A DNA stretch of 64,000 nucleotides from Bremia lactucae (taxonomy: Eukaryota > Oomycota > Peronosporomycetes > Peronosporales > Peronosporaceae): NCBI RefSeq assembly GCF_004359215.1, contig NC_090619.1, forward strand, positions 6,255,534 to 6,319,533. Reading direction: 5' to 3'. The notes under the pieces were generated by a model. That model was given only the letters and a program-made list of their open reading frames with translations. It ran no database searches and was not told the origin of the DNA. The translations under genes were made by a program, and so were the position numbers. This document shows positions 20,770 through 30,424 of the stretch, piece by piece. Position 1 is the first letter of the stretch, and each line of letters begins with the position of its first letter.

Positions 20770-21700
20770 GTTGGGTTTGTCTGCGGCCGCTGTGCGGTCA
20801 AATTTGGTGGTGGTTATCGCTAAGGTGAAAGGGTACGAAGAACCCATGATGGTCTTGATTGACTCGGGCGCGTCATACAACTTCGCGACTAAGGCCACTG
20901 TGGAGAGGAATCAAGCGTTGTACGCCAAGGCTATTAAAGACTTAAAGAGCAACAGCAAGGTGTCCGTTCACCTAGCGACGGGATCGGTCGTATTGACTCG
21001 CAAGGTTTCGTTACATTTAATAGTCAAATTTGATGAGTTTGACTCGAAGCATGAGCCATGGATCGACTGGTGTAGTCGCACCGTGTGTGCTAGTCACAAA
21101 CCACTCGTGGAACGAGCCTTGGTGGGTAATGTCCCCTCCTCGAAACGCGATGGATTTGTGCACGAACATCGAATTGCATGCTCGAAACGCCTATTTGCTG
21201 GTTCGGCGGAGGTGGTGCATGAAGAAGGCCGTCGAGTATCGACTGGGGCCATAGTAGGGGCTGAGGCTGGGTCAGCCTTCAAAAAGGAAGTCGCGATCGA
21301 GGGTAGTTGCTCAAGCTGTAGTGCTGCGGTCACTACCGCTCAGGAAGTCGCTGTCACGGTACGACGCGCAAACGAAAGATTCGTGTTTCCTCTTTCATCA
21401 AAAGTCACAACCGTGGGCGGTTGCACACAACATAGTGCTGCGGTCACTATTGCTCAAGAAGGCAATGTCGCTCGGCGACAAGTACTGAAGGAGATGCGTT
21501 TCCTCCTACACCTGAAGACGTACCCGTGGGGGGTTGTGCAAGCGGTAATGCTGTGGCAACTACCGTTGAGGAAGACGCAGTCGCTGGGCGATGCGCACGT
21601 GACAAAGATGGGTTCAATTTGTCGCAGGAAATCGCAGTTGTTGGACAGCGCGTACAAGGCGGTGAGACTGGCTTAGTGCGTAAAAGCGCGGCGAAACGCA
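20770..21700 (+). pseudogene. Retropepsin and linker of element D
   Basis: MMVLIDSGASYNFATK (near 20845) and HLATGSVVLTRKVSLHLIV mark the protease. The sequence then jumps to HEPWIDW, omitting the LDLDxxYDLILGMPWL block, which suggests a short deletion near 21045. The following ~600 bp is a repetitive linker with AAVTTAQE/AAVTIAQE-like units. Confidence 0.75.
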
Positions 21701-21727
21701 CAAGATGGGGCTGGTTCAGCTCCTAAA

Positions 21728-22900
21728 TTGGAGATCATACTCGCGGATCGATATGACATGAACGGGATTATGGTGGAACCACTTCCTAAGCTCAAAGAAT
21801 TGTACGAACTTGAGGAGATATCCCAAAGAGAATTCATAGCAGACCTCAAGGAGGGTTCGCTAGAATATGTGGTCCTCATACGTCGCAAAACGACGTCTGT
21901 GGAGTTGAACACCTCTTCGGTCATGGACCTGGAGGTGTTGGACGAGGAGAGCAAGGCTCATTGTCAGAATAGTTATGGCTCGGCCATCCTGAAGGATCCA
22001 AGGGATCAATTTTATCCTCCGTTGAAGGAGTTTGCGGATGTGATCCCGAAAGACCCTCCCTCGGTGTTACCTCCGGATCGGGGTGTACGCCACGAGATTG
22101 ATTTGGAGCCGGGTACAAAGTACTATACGACGCGCCAATGGCCACTGCCCTAGGAGCAAGTGGACGCTATTGACGCATTCTTTGCGATAAAGCACGCAGC
22201 AGGCCTAGTCCAAGAGTCGAAGTCGCCACAATCGTCCACGACGTTTTGTGTGCGTAAACTCAATGGGAAATGGCGCATGGCTCATGATTCTAACAAGCTG
22301 AATGCGGTCACAATTCCGGCATCTACGCCAATTCCTAGGAAGGATGTGTTGCAGGACAAAATGGCCGGATGCAGTATTTTTAGCGCGCTCGACATGGTCG
22401 ACGGCAATTCTCAACTACTCATGAGAAAATCAGATACTCCTCTCACAGCAGTGAGTACTCCCAGTGGGATGTTGTGGGAATGGTTGGTCAGCCCAGGGGC
22501 TTAACAACGCACCAGCTACGTTTAGTAGGCTGGTCACGCAACTCTTCGGCCGATGCGGCACTGCGCGCAGACGTATTTCGACGATATAACGTTCACAGCA
22601 AGGCGGAAGGGGGTAAAAGGGATGTTCAGGTGCATACCGAGCACAATTGAGCGGTGTCGAAGTGTATGCCCGAGAATCGACCTTTTTGCGAACTTCAAGA
22701 AGTGCCTCTTTGGGGCGGAATAGATTTATTTTATGGGATGTTTCATTGGGAAGGGTGAAATCCGTGCGGATCCGGAGAAGATTCGTGCAATTGCACATTG
22801 GCCAACGCCGTCATCCCAGAAAGATTTACGCAAGTAGTTGGGTCTCGCGAACTATTTGCACAAGTACAGCGAGAATTACGCAAAAATGGCCTGACGATTG
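21728..22900 (+). pseudogene. Reverse transcriptase of element D
   Basis: Blocks in order: DPPSVLPPDRGVRHEIDLEP, TTRQWPLP followed by an in-frame TAG, CVRKLNGKWRMAHDSNKLNA, IPASTPIPRKDVLQDKMAG and AVSTPSGMLWEWL. A frameshift follows near 22500. The YFDD box is visible near 22570 (QTYFDDI) but runs straight into a stop. Confidence 0.8.
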
Positions 22901-22929
22901 ACCAACTTGCTGAGAACGACGTGGTCTGG

Positions 22930-23350
22930 TCGTGGACTGAAAAGGCTCAACAAGCTTTTGAAGCGATTGGTTGAGCCTACAGTCGGCACCATATTGGCGT
23001 TGCCGGACGAGGATCGTCCATTTAGTGTGGTGTGGGATGCATCAGACTTTGCCATTGGCTATGCTCTGTTGCAGCTGGATGCAAATGGTAATGAACGGAT
23101 AATTTCGTTTCAATCGCGGCAGCTTAGAGCCGCTGACAAGAATTATCCAGTGCACGACAAGGAACTTCAAGCAATGAAGTACGCCCTTGTCAAGTTTCGG
23201 GTTCACCTGCTGGGCAGCAAAACCTTTCTCGTGATACAGACCATGCCTCATTGAGGACGGCGACTCAGTCGCCCCATTGTTACAGCGCATGGCGCGATGG
23301 TTGTCATTCTTTGCGGAATACAATTTTACGGCGGCTTACGAGCCAGGCCC
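22930..23350 (+). pseudogene. RNase H of element D
   Basis: FSVVWDASDFAIGYALLQLD (first catalytic Asp), IISFQSRQLRAADKNYPVHD, KELQAMKYALVKFRVHLLG (Glu) and IQTMPH, where HTDHASL would be expected. A frame change after ~23240 ends the domain. Confidence 0.8.
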
Positions 23351-23379
23351 TGTCGAGACGTCCTGATTATGAGCTGGCA

Positions 23380-24260
23380 CACGTTGTGCACCTTGAATCA
23401 TCAGTGCTCGAGCTTATACGCAAGGCGTATGTTCAAGACCCGGATTTCCAAGGGGTTGTACAGTCGTTGAGCGCCTCTCCGGAAGCCGTCAAGTTGACGA
23501 AGCGCCAGCAGTCACATCTCCATCGGTATAGTCTGCCCGATGGACTCCTGTTGCACAGTGTGAATACGGGGGATGACACACGCGTGGTCGTCCCTAACAA
23601 CGAAGACTTACGTCACTAAATCCTCTATGAGGCACATGATGCACCGAATAGTGAGCATTTGGGGCGCGAAAAGACGTACACGTGACTTCTCGCGGCCCCA
23701 CATATACAAGTGGGTCCGGTCGTATGTCAAGACGTGCGAGACTTGTCAACGAGTGAAGTCTCTGCCGTCTTCGAAAGCGCTGCTACAGAGTTTGCCGGTC
23801 CCAGTGGACTGCTGGCGCTCAGTGAGCATGGACTTCATCATGGATCTTCCGGCAGATAGGCATGGCCATACGGGCATTATGGTATTTGTGTGTCGCCTCA
23901 GCAAGATGGTGCGACTAGTAGCGCTTCGCCGAAGCATTACGCACCACAGGCGGCACAGCTGTTCGTCGACACCACGGACTTTGCGAGTCTTTTGTGAGTT
24001 ATCGAGATCCTCGGTTTGTGTCCGCCTTTTGGCAAAATCTTTTTCGACTGATAGGAACTCGACTATATATGTCGACGGCGGATCATCCGCAGACGGGTGG
24101 TCAGACCGAACAGGTCAATCGTGTTTTGGAGGATGTGCTTCGCAGTGTTTTAGTGGATGAGCCATTTCAATGGAGTGCGCAGTTAGTGCAAGTGGAATTC
24201 GCAATGAATGATGCGGTGCATTCATCGACAGGGTTTTTACCCGCTCTCTATATATGAATT
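23380..24260 (+). pseudogene. Integrase of element D
   Basis: The zinc-binding part retains YEAHDAPNSEHLGREKTY and CETCQRVKSLPSSKA. The core has SVSMDFIMDLP (first Asp) and STADHPQTGGQTEQVNRVLE (second block and Glu). Two frame changes lie between them. The domain is otherwise close to full length. Confidence 0.8.
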
Positions 24261-24369
24261 GCGGCATCCGCGTACTCCCCTATCGTTGCCAGTGGCTTCT
24301 AAACATGTGGATGGGGAGAGGCTGTCGCCGATGACCTGAGAGTCCTAAATGGGGTTCGACCATCGGTCA

Positions 24370-24820
24370 AACGCAATTGATGACGTTTATTGAAGCTGGT
24401 GAAGCCATAAGGCCACGCTTCAGGGACGCAATGGCTGCTGCTCAAGACTTTCAAAAGGAAAACAGTGATAGTCATGGTCGTCGGAATACGCAAGTGTTTC
24501 AGATTTGTGATTTGGTGCTACTTAATGCTAAGAACCTACCTATGCACGCGGTAGCAGCTGTCGGGAGTACGAAGCTTCGTTTGCGTTTCGTGGGACCGTT
24601 CACGGTCATTGGTGTGCATGGCAATGCCTACACGTTGAACTTGTCGTCGGCTATGGCAACGCACCCGACATTCTATTTCGGCATGCTCAAGGCTTACCTT
24701 GGTCCGGCGGACCGGTTTGAACAAACCCCAGAGTTGTCCCATCGTCTGACGAAAGTCATCAGCTTAGGACGCAGCAGACTCCTCATTTGGTATATGACCG
24801 GTCGTCCATGAAGGATTCAC
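24370..24820 (+). pseudogene. Post-integrase GPY/F-type domain of element D
   Basis: Reads VFQICDLVLLNAKNLP, KLRLRFVGPFTVIGVHGNAY, then MATHPTFYFGMLKAYLGP. This is the GPF-containing C-terminal integrase domain, open for 144 codons. Confidence 0.8.
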
Positions 24821-25255
24821 AGGTGGCTTCGAAGGGTACGACGGTTGACCCAAGAGGTACGCAGATGGCGCGAGGGAGGTCCAGAAGCCTGCGTTTCGCT
24901 CGCAAGGTGGCGCTCAAGGATCTCCACCCGATTAAACAACGAAGCTAGCCAACGCTGATGGTCATTCAAGTCCTTGTTCATCATCGCAGTCAAATACCCG
25001 ATCCTGTCGTCGAGCTGAGTCGCAAGCTGCTCCAAGCGATGCCGTTGACGGCTCTGTGATTCCGCACAAAGTTTCACACGACAATCATCCGCATGATCAT
25101 GGTCCTCGAGGACGCGGACACGGTCCTTCAAGGCAGTAAGGTGTCTCGACATGCCGCCAAGCGATCCTAGCAGGAAGCCAGTGAGCTCTGAAAGCGGTTG
25201 TAACTCCCCAGACGAACGCGATGAACCATTGTGGTATGCTCCGTCCTCCTCAACC

Positions 25256-25456
25256 CTTGTTGGGTCACGACGGGGAGCAAAACTTCTGTGTGGAAAATTT
25301 GGTCGGACATCGCCGTTTGGCGGGACGGGAGTTCTGTGTAAAGTGGCGTGGCTACACGACGGCCCATAATACGCGGGAATCGGAGGACTGCCTCGTGGAG
25401 GAGTACGCGGACATCGTGAACGCTTATAGGTGTTGCCACTCAATTGGTCCGCGCTA
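25256..25456 (+). pseudogene. Chromodomain of element D
   Basis: ENFCVENLV-like start (EQNFCVENLVGHRRLAGREF), then CVKWRGYTTAHNTRESEDCL: the aromatic residues and the WRGY...NTxE core of a chromodomain at the C-terminus of pol. Known: chromoviral chromodomains steer integration to methyl-histone chromatin. The preceding ~430 bp is a poorly conserved hinge with stops. Confidence 0.75.
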
Positions 25457-26345
25457 ACCGGGCGAAGAAGGCTCTTCGGGTCAATGTCGTGGGTTTGTTT
25501 CCCCTTCTGGATTTTGATGATGACTTATTGGAGAATGAGCGCCGGGATGGGACTGTCTCGGTTGATACGACGATAGACATCCCACCGCCGATCAGCAAAC
25601 GCCTTGGCCATGTGAAATTGAAGACGTCGAAGCGCCAATCAGTCGAGCCGATGCGGCGAGTTGAAGAATTCGGGGATGGGATATCCCATGGCGGTGAGCC
25701 ACTGGCGGAATTAGTCATCGCAAGCCTGTCGACCGACGTCAGTGTCGTCATCAAGGACAAGTGGGCATTCGTCGACCTGCTCCACAGGACTTCCTCGCTC
25801 TCGGCATCGTTGGAGGTATTCTGCGTAGTCGGCCACGGGCCAAACCTTCCCTGCAAGCAGCTGGTCCCTTGTCTGTGGGACGCAAGTGCCACGACTACAC
25901 TTGCGGTCTCCTTGGGGAGCCGATGGACATAGTAAAGGTGCTTGTTCGCCGGCATGGATCGAACTTGTGGGTCTCGTGGAGACGTCGTCACATGGTACAC
26001 TCGCTTTAGTGATTCCGATTCTGGAGAAGGCGTGTTGGCAATGATCGTATCAAGTGGGGCATGATGAAGATCGATAAATATTAAGAACGACGGTGGTGTG
26101 TCGGACTTGCGAGCACACTTCAGTCCTTGTGCACGCTTTGCCGCTTCCGGCGTCGCGCGGCAGTCCACAGAGCTGCACAGCACGTGGCTTCTTATTCGGG
26201 TGATGTTTGAGCAGCGCGTTACGTGAATCTCTGCGACGCAGCTTGCCGAGCAGGCTGCTTCGCTCACGATCTTTCGCATCAGAATTGTTTGCATCCTGGT
26301 GAGCTGCTTCTCCTGGAGATTATGTCGTAGTATCCGGTGGGTCAT
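25457..26345 (-). other. Long minus-strand open stretch of unknown identity
   Basis: One minus frame stays open for about 300 codons here and runs in from the RT fragment on its right. Its blocks, such as SESLKRVYHVTTSPRDPQVR and NFTWPRRLLIGGGMSIVVS, match nothing I recognise. The plus strand is also open at 25444-25932. High GC may explain both. It could be the 3' untranslated part of element D or a piece of another repeat. Confidence 0.3.
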
Positions 26346-26355
26346 CATGCAAGTG

Positions 26356-27288
26356 TTATTTCGCTTGCAGCAAATATACACTTCTTGAGATTTGCGTACA
26401 ACTATGCTTTCGCATAAGCGTAAGAGCCTGACGAACGTGAGTTTTATGAACTTCCACGTCTGTTTTACCGTCCATGGCCCGGCTATGGACGGGTACATCG
26501 CCAAATAGCTCGGCGCGAATTCTCGCACCGGTCTCAACAGATTCGTTACGCATGTGTTGAATATTGCAGGGTCGTTACTAAGCCCCTGTGGCATTACTAG
26601 TCATTCCCAGAGCATCACACTGGGAATGCTCACTGCTGCGTACGGGATGTTCGTTCACGCATATGGACCTGATAAAACCGATCCATCAGATCCATAGACG
26701 AAAAAAAAATATATATGGTACTCTTAGACATACCATCTATGAATACATCTTTTCTAGGTATCGGCGTTTGAGCCAGTACCGTCGCAGCATTCAGTTTATT
26801 GAATGCGTGCACTATCCGCCACCCTATTATGGCCTTTCGCACACAGAAGGTCGGAGAGCTATGTGGGGAGGTAGACTCCCTGACATGGCTTGCTTATATC
26901 CGATCGAAATAATTTATCGATTGCAAGTACTTGTTCACGAGGCGGTGGCTACTGCTTCATGCATGACACAGTGCATCGAGCCCGGTTGGAGCTCGATCTC
27001 ATGTCGAGTGCCTTTATCCTTAGGCAACTCGCATGAAACTGCTTCAGAGAACACATCCCTCAATTCACAAATTTTTGTATAAAGGATTTGTCTCGAAAGA
27101 CTCCCAGGACTGAGTAGTATTTTTTCAATCCGAGTCTTTACACCGAGGACAGTTTCGTCCATCGATGAGCTGCTGAGGACCCGTTCGTTCTGTACAAAAA
27201 TTACCGCTGACCGAATATCGGCTACGGGTTCGACCTCTGTGACGAGTCCGCAGATCCGCTTGATTCTACCAGTATGCAGATCTCTCAA
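26356..27288 (-). pseudogene. Reverse transcriptase fragment of element G
   Basis: Spacer block SSSSMDETVLGVKTRIEKIL, then CELPKDKGTRHEIELQPGSM, HAFNKLNAATVLAQTPIPRK, SSMDLMDRFYQV and MPQGLSNDPAIFN. The YxDD box position reads APSYLAMYP in one frame, so the active site is not seen intact. The match stops near 26350. Confidence 0.78.
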
Positions 27289-27508
27289 GAACCGCTTAGG
27301 TTCTAGTTGGTAATTGAGTTATCTCCGAAGTTAACTTCGGAGGTGCATACAGATCAAGAGTATAAGCTCCTACTCTTGATCCGTCATTAATCTAGACATT
27401 TAATGTCTCGGTTTCTTCCTGCAAATTATCCACATTCAAGGAATTAACCGATTGTGCAAAATGGACAACACGATGATCCTAGGTCGAGTAGAGAGTCGAC
27501 CGTAGGAC

Positions 27509-27549
27509 CCGACAGTGATTGCGCTATGTAATAGCGCAATCACAGTCGG
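27509..27549 (-). repeat. 18-bp hairpin in the protease-RT spacer of element G
   Basis: CCGACAGTGATTGCGCTA and TAGCGCAATCACAGTCGG face each other across 5 nt with one mismatch. Confidence 0.7.
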
Positions 27550-27913
27550 AAGACGTTGAGGAACTAAGTCTTCACGTACCTGAGGATAATACTCCTCAAA
27601 TTGTTAATGCTGAAGTGACTAGACTTCATCATATCCCTCGGCAGCCTATGTCGCCTGCTAGGCGTACATTCATGTCTCAATCCACCCGACATATTCGAGT
27701 GGTGGACCTTCGGCGCTGCCTGTGCATTCTCACAGCCGCTAGTAGCTGACTCCACAGGATGATTCGTAGTCACACTGAGATCTTAAGCAGTCGTATTAAC
27801 GACCGTACCAAAAGTGAGGCCGTCGCTCTCACTCGTAGTACATTCACACGCTTGTGGACACTGCAAGACGTTCACCAGATGGCCATCTGATGAACAAGTG
27901 GCAGGCTTTTTCT

Positions 27914-28341
27914 TTACGGAACGATGTACCAGCTGATTCTTGGCTCATCTTTTCTGAGCCAAGGATAACCTAGGATGACATCACATTTGTCATCCAAATC
28001 CAGTAATATAAAATTATCACCGTACTGTTGATCTATTAACGTGTACTGAAATTTCACTACGCGTTTCATTACTGTTATCGATGCGCCTGTCGCTAGACGC
28101 ACCGTTATCCTCGTTGGAGGGATGTCGCGCTTACCATATTTGAGCCTACGACCCTCTAGCGACTGGCAACGAATAAAGCAATTCGACGCCCCACTGTCCA
28201 CTAGGGCTCTAAGTGACAAATCATTTGTCACTTTTAATTTCAAGGTGATGAGGGATACATCATCATCAGATGCAGAGACACATGATGATTGTGTGTCTGG
28301 AGCAACTTTAGTCAAGAGCTTTGCAAATTCTCTCGAGGTTG
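27914..28341 (-). pseudogene. Retropepsin of element G
   Basis: The frame opens just after TGA at ~28344 and overlaps the Gag tail in another frame. It carries SLRALVDSGASNCFIRCQSL (catalytic Asp intact), TVRLATGASITVMKR (flap), and LLDLDDKCDVILGYPWL followed by RISW. The domain is complete and open. There is no ATG at the start, so expression would have needed frameshifting. Confidence 0.78.
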
Positions 28342-29490
28342 ATGATCAGTAGGGCGTTGCGCTCCTACTGACCCCGACCGTTTTTGGCGGTCTGCCTCGC
28401 TGTTGCGATTTCGCAACAACGTTGGACCCGCGACTGTTGCTCTTTTTGCATTCAGTCCATAATTACGTTCAGTACCTCTCGGTACTGGCCGTGGAGCACT
28501 GCACTCAAGAGCGTAGTGTCCTGACTTTTGACAGCGATTGCATTTTTGCAATCGTTTATTGTTCAAAAAGCGAGGTCTCTCGCTACAACATAAGAGAGGT
28601 CCATAGGTTCTAGACCTCCAAGCTCGTGTCGTCTTGGAGGACGATACGATGACGAACTAACTTGAGCCTGTCTCAAGCTAAAGTCCTCCTGTTCCGCAAC
28701 GGATATTGCTTCTTCAAGCGTATCCAGTTTCACGCGGTACAGGTGGGTTTTCACTGGACCATCCGTAAGTCCTTCCACGAACACCGTAATCAACGTGTGT
28801 TCATGAAGTGGGTTGTTCGTGATACAACTCGCTAAGAGTCGAATGTGCTGGATATAAGCGCGAACATCACGCTTGCCTTGCTTGAGTTTCAGAAGCTCTG
28901 ATCGAGCTCTGAACTCAGCACTAGGCGGTTCAAACGTCTGTTTGAGCCGGGCTTTAAAAGTCTCTAGCGACCCAGAGACATATAGGTCGCGCAACTTAAG
29001 GCCTAGTGCCCAAGTTTTGCCACGACCTGCCAAGTTTGACTGAGCAAATGCGACATGCATTTGTTTGTCGACGATGTGACGAGCCTTTTATGGCATCGTC
29101 TAACTCGACAAATCATCTTAAGACGGAGTCTTCTTCGACTCCCCTATACTTAGAGATATCGATCTTTAAAGTTTCCGGTGGACGCGTGTGCGTCATCCCA
29201 GTTACAGGGGTCTGTACCTGTTGTAACCTCAACAGTTGTGCCTGTTGAAAGCCTTGCTGATTAAGCAAGCCTACCTCCTCCTTCGCCTCGTCAAGTTCAT
29301 GTTGTATGAACTTCGCGATGGCTGAATGGAGGGTATCTCTGTCAAAACCGGACAGCATGGGCAAGATGGCATCATTCCTTACGATCGAACTCATTCGTTC
29401 GTCCGCACTCCTTTCTATGTCACTTAGAAAGGAGCAGCTATCACGCGAAACGTGATGCGTATTTCCATTATCATCTAAAATGTCCATGTT
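28312..29490 (-). pseudogene. Gag of element G
   Basis: N-terminal region begins MDILDDNGNTHHVSRDSCS and has a coiled coil (IAKFIQHELDEAKEEVGLLN), then PPETLKIDISKYRG. The core has GRGKTWALGLKLRDLYVSGS and LLKLKQGKRDVRAYIQHIR. A CCHC zinc knuckle CNRCQKSGHYALEC is intact near 28530. A frame change near 29100 and a stop near 28600 separate the segments. The tail reads GSVGAQRPTDHQPRENLQSS and ends at 28312, overlapping the protease frame. Confidence 0.8.
28346..28371 (-). other. Gag/protease boundary stem-loop (element G copy)
   Basis: Minus-strand TCAGTAGGAGCG-CAA-CGCCCTACTGA pairs over 11 bp with one bulge. It encodes the VGAQRPT box at the end of Gag. Confidence 0.6.
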
Positions 29491-29537
29491 AGATGATAAA
29501 ACTGTGGTCCTTGAACGGACTACAAACTGGTACCAGG

Positions 29538-29828
29538 TGTAACGGGGCACTGCCGACTTGGACTGTTTCAGTACAAGTCCACTTCGCACTGCCTCAGTGC
29601 GACTGGTGCCTCACGTCACTTCACGTCTTACCTGTCTCTCTCTTTGCGCGCGTCCAGCGCTGACTGGACCGCGGAGAAAGTAGATTTAATGGTCTATATC
29701 TACCAATGGATAAGCTATCCGAATAGTACTACGTAAAGTTAAATTCTTCAAATGTTATCTACCTTTTAGATAATATATTAATTAACAACCTTTAAGTGTT
29801 ACATCAGTTAACGATACACCCCGTTACA
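29538..29828 (-). repeat. 5' LTR of element G, internally deleted
   Basis: Plus-strand termini are TGTAACGGGGCAC and CACCCCGTTACA. At 291 bp it is shorter than the related LTR at 50012-50466 (455 bp), lacking a central block. It directly precedes Gag on the minus strand. Confidence 0.8.
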
Positions 29829-30290
29829 CTGTTGGCATTCCTCTTGTCTGGATCATTACTGAGTACCACCCGGAACCTGCAGTACATGGTCAAGCAGTAC
29901 CCTTTTTCGATGATTATTAGCAATCTAGAAAGCTGAGAATCTGATTTCTTAAGTTTTGAGTGAATTAACTACCACTCAACTCATTACTAAACAATTCACT
30001 CAACTCACCACCACTAGTTGTTGAAAGTGTGTGAATATTGATTTCCGTCTAACGTCAATTTAAGTTAATTTTAGCCAATAAACTAGGGGGTCATTGAATA
30101 CTATCAAGATTTTTCGCTATTTAAAGCCTTAGAATTTACCTTAAGTAGCTAAGAAGTCTTAGCTACACTAAGGGTAAATTCTAAGGAACATCCTCTTCAC
30201 GTCGTGGCCCCACCTTCATTGTAATCAGTGTAGGTTGATTAGTACTGTTATCAGTACTAGCAAAGGGTATGCCTATTTCTTACCTGATGC
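29829..30290 (+). repeat. Partial LTR next to element G
   Basis: The 30060-30290 part matches 18126-18374 in the same orientation, including GTAATCAGTGTAGGTTGA and CTAGCAAAGGGT. 29829-30060 is AT-rich and unassigned. Confidence 0.55.
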
Positions 30291-30424
30291 TACCAACGAG
30301 AAATGATTTAATAATATGTTTGAAAGTTGAATTGCTTAAATCCTATAGCATCTCGTGACGGGCAAAGCTGTAAAGTATAAAATGCCTTTGTTGTATGATA
30401 CGTGTGACTACTAATTCTGTTGCC

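Larger units (their letters stand above)
19300..25456 (+). mobile_element. Ty3/gypsy chromovirus D with chromodomain, degenerate
   Basis: Starts with a probable LTR at 19300 (TGTAACGGGGTCAC). Then come Gag (~19740-20560), retropepsin (~20770-21090), RT (~21730-22900), RNase H (~22930-23350), integrase (~23380-24260), the post-integrase domain (~24370-24700) and a chromodomain (~25256-25440). It is the most complete element in the window, but every domain boundary has stops or shifts. I found no 3' LTR. Confidence 0.85.
26346..29828 (-). mobile_element. Ty3/gypsy retrotransposon G, 3' truncated
   Basis: On the minus strand: 5' LTR (29828-29538), Gag (~29490-28312), retropepsin (~28343-27914), spacer with hairpin, and RT (27288-~26360), where it stops abruptly. 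Gag and protease are largely intact, making this one of the less decayed copies. RNase H, integrase and 3' LTR are lost. Confidence 0.83.

Noticed and set aside
24817..25443. 208-codon minus-strand ORF with coiled-coil-like composition opposite the hinge and chromodomain of element D
   Set aside because: It lies exactly opposite recognisable plus-strand pol sequence; the plus-strand chromodomain is the better-supported reading. Kept only as a possible shadow.
25440..26594. 384-codon minus-strand ORF as a single gene
   Set aside because: Its first third is RT of element G in a partly wrong frame; the rest is unrelated. It is a fusion of a retroelement piece and unknown sequence, not one gene.
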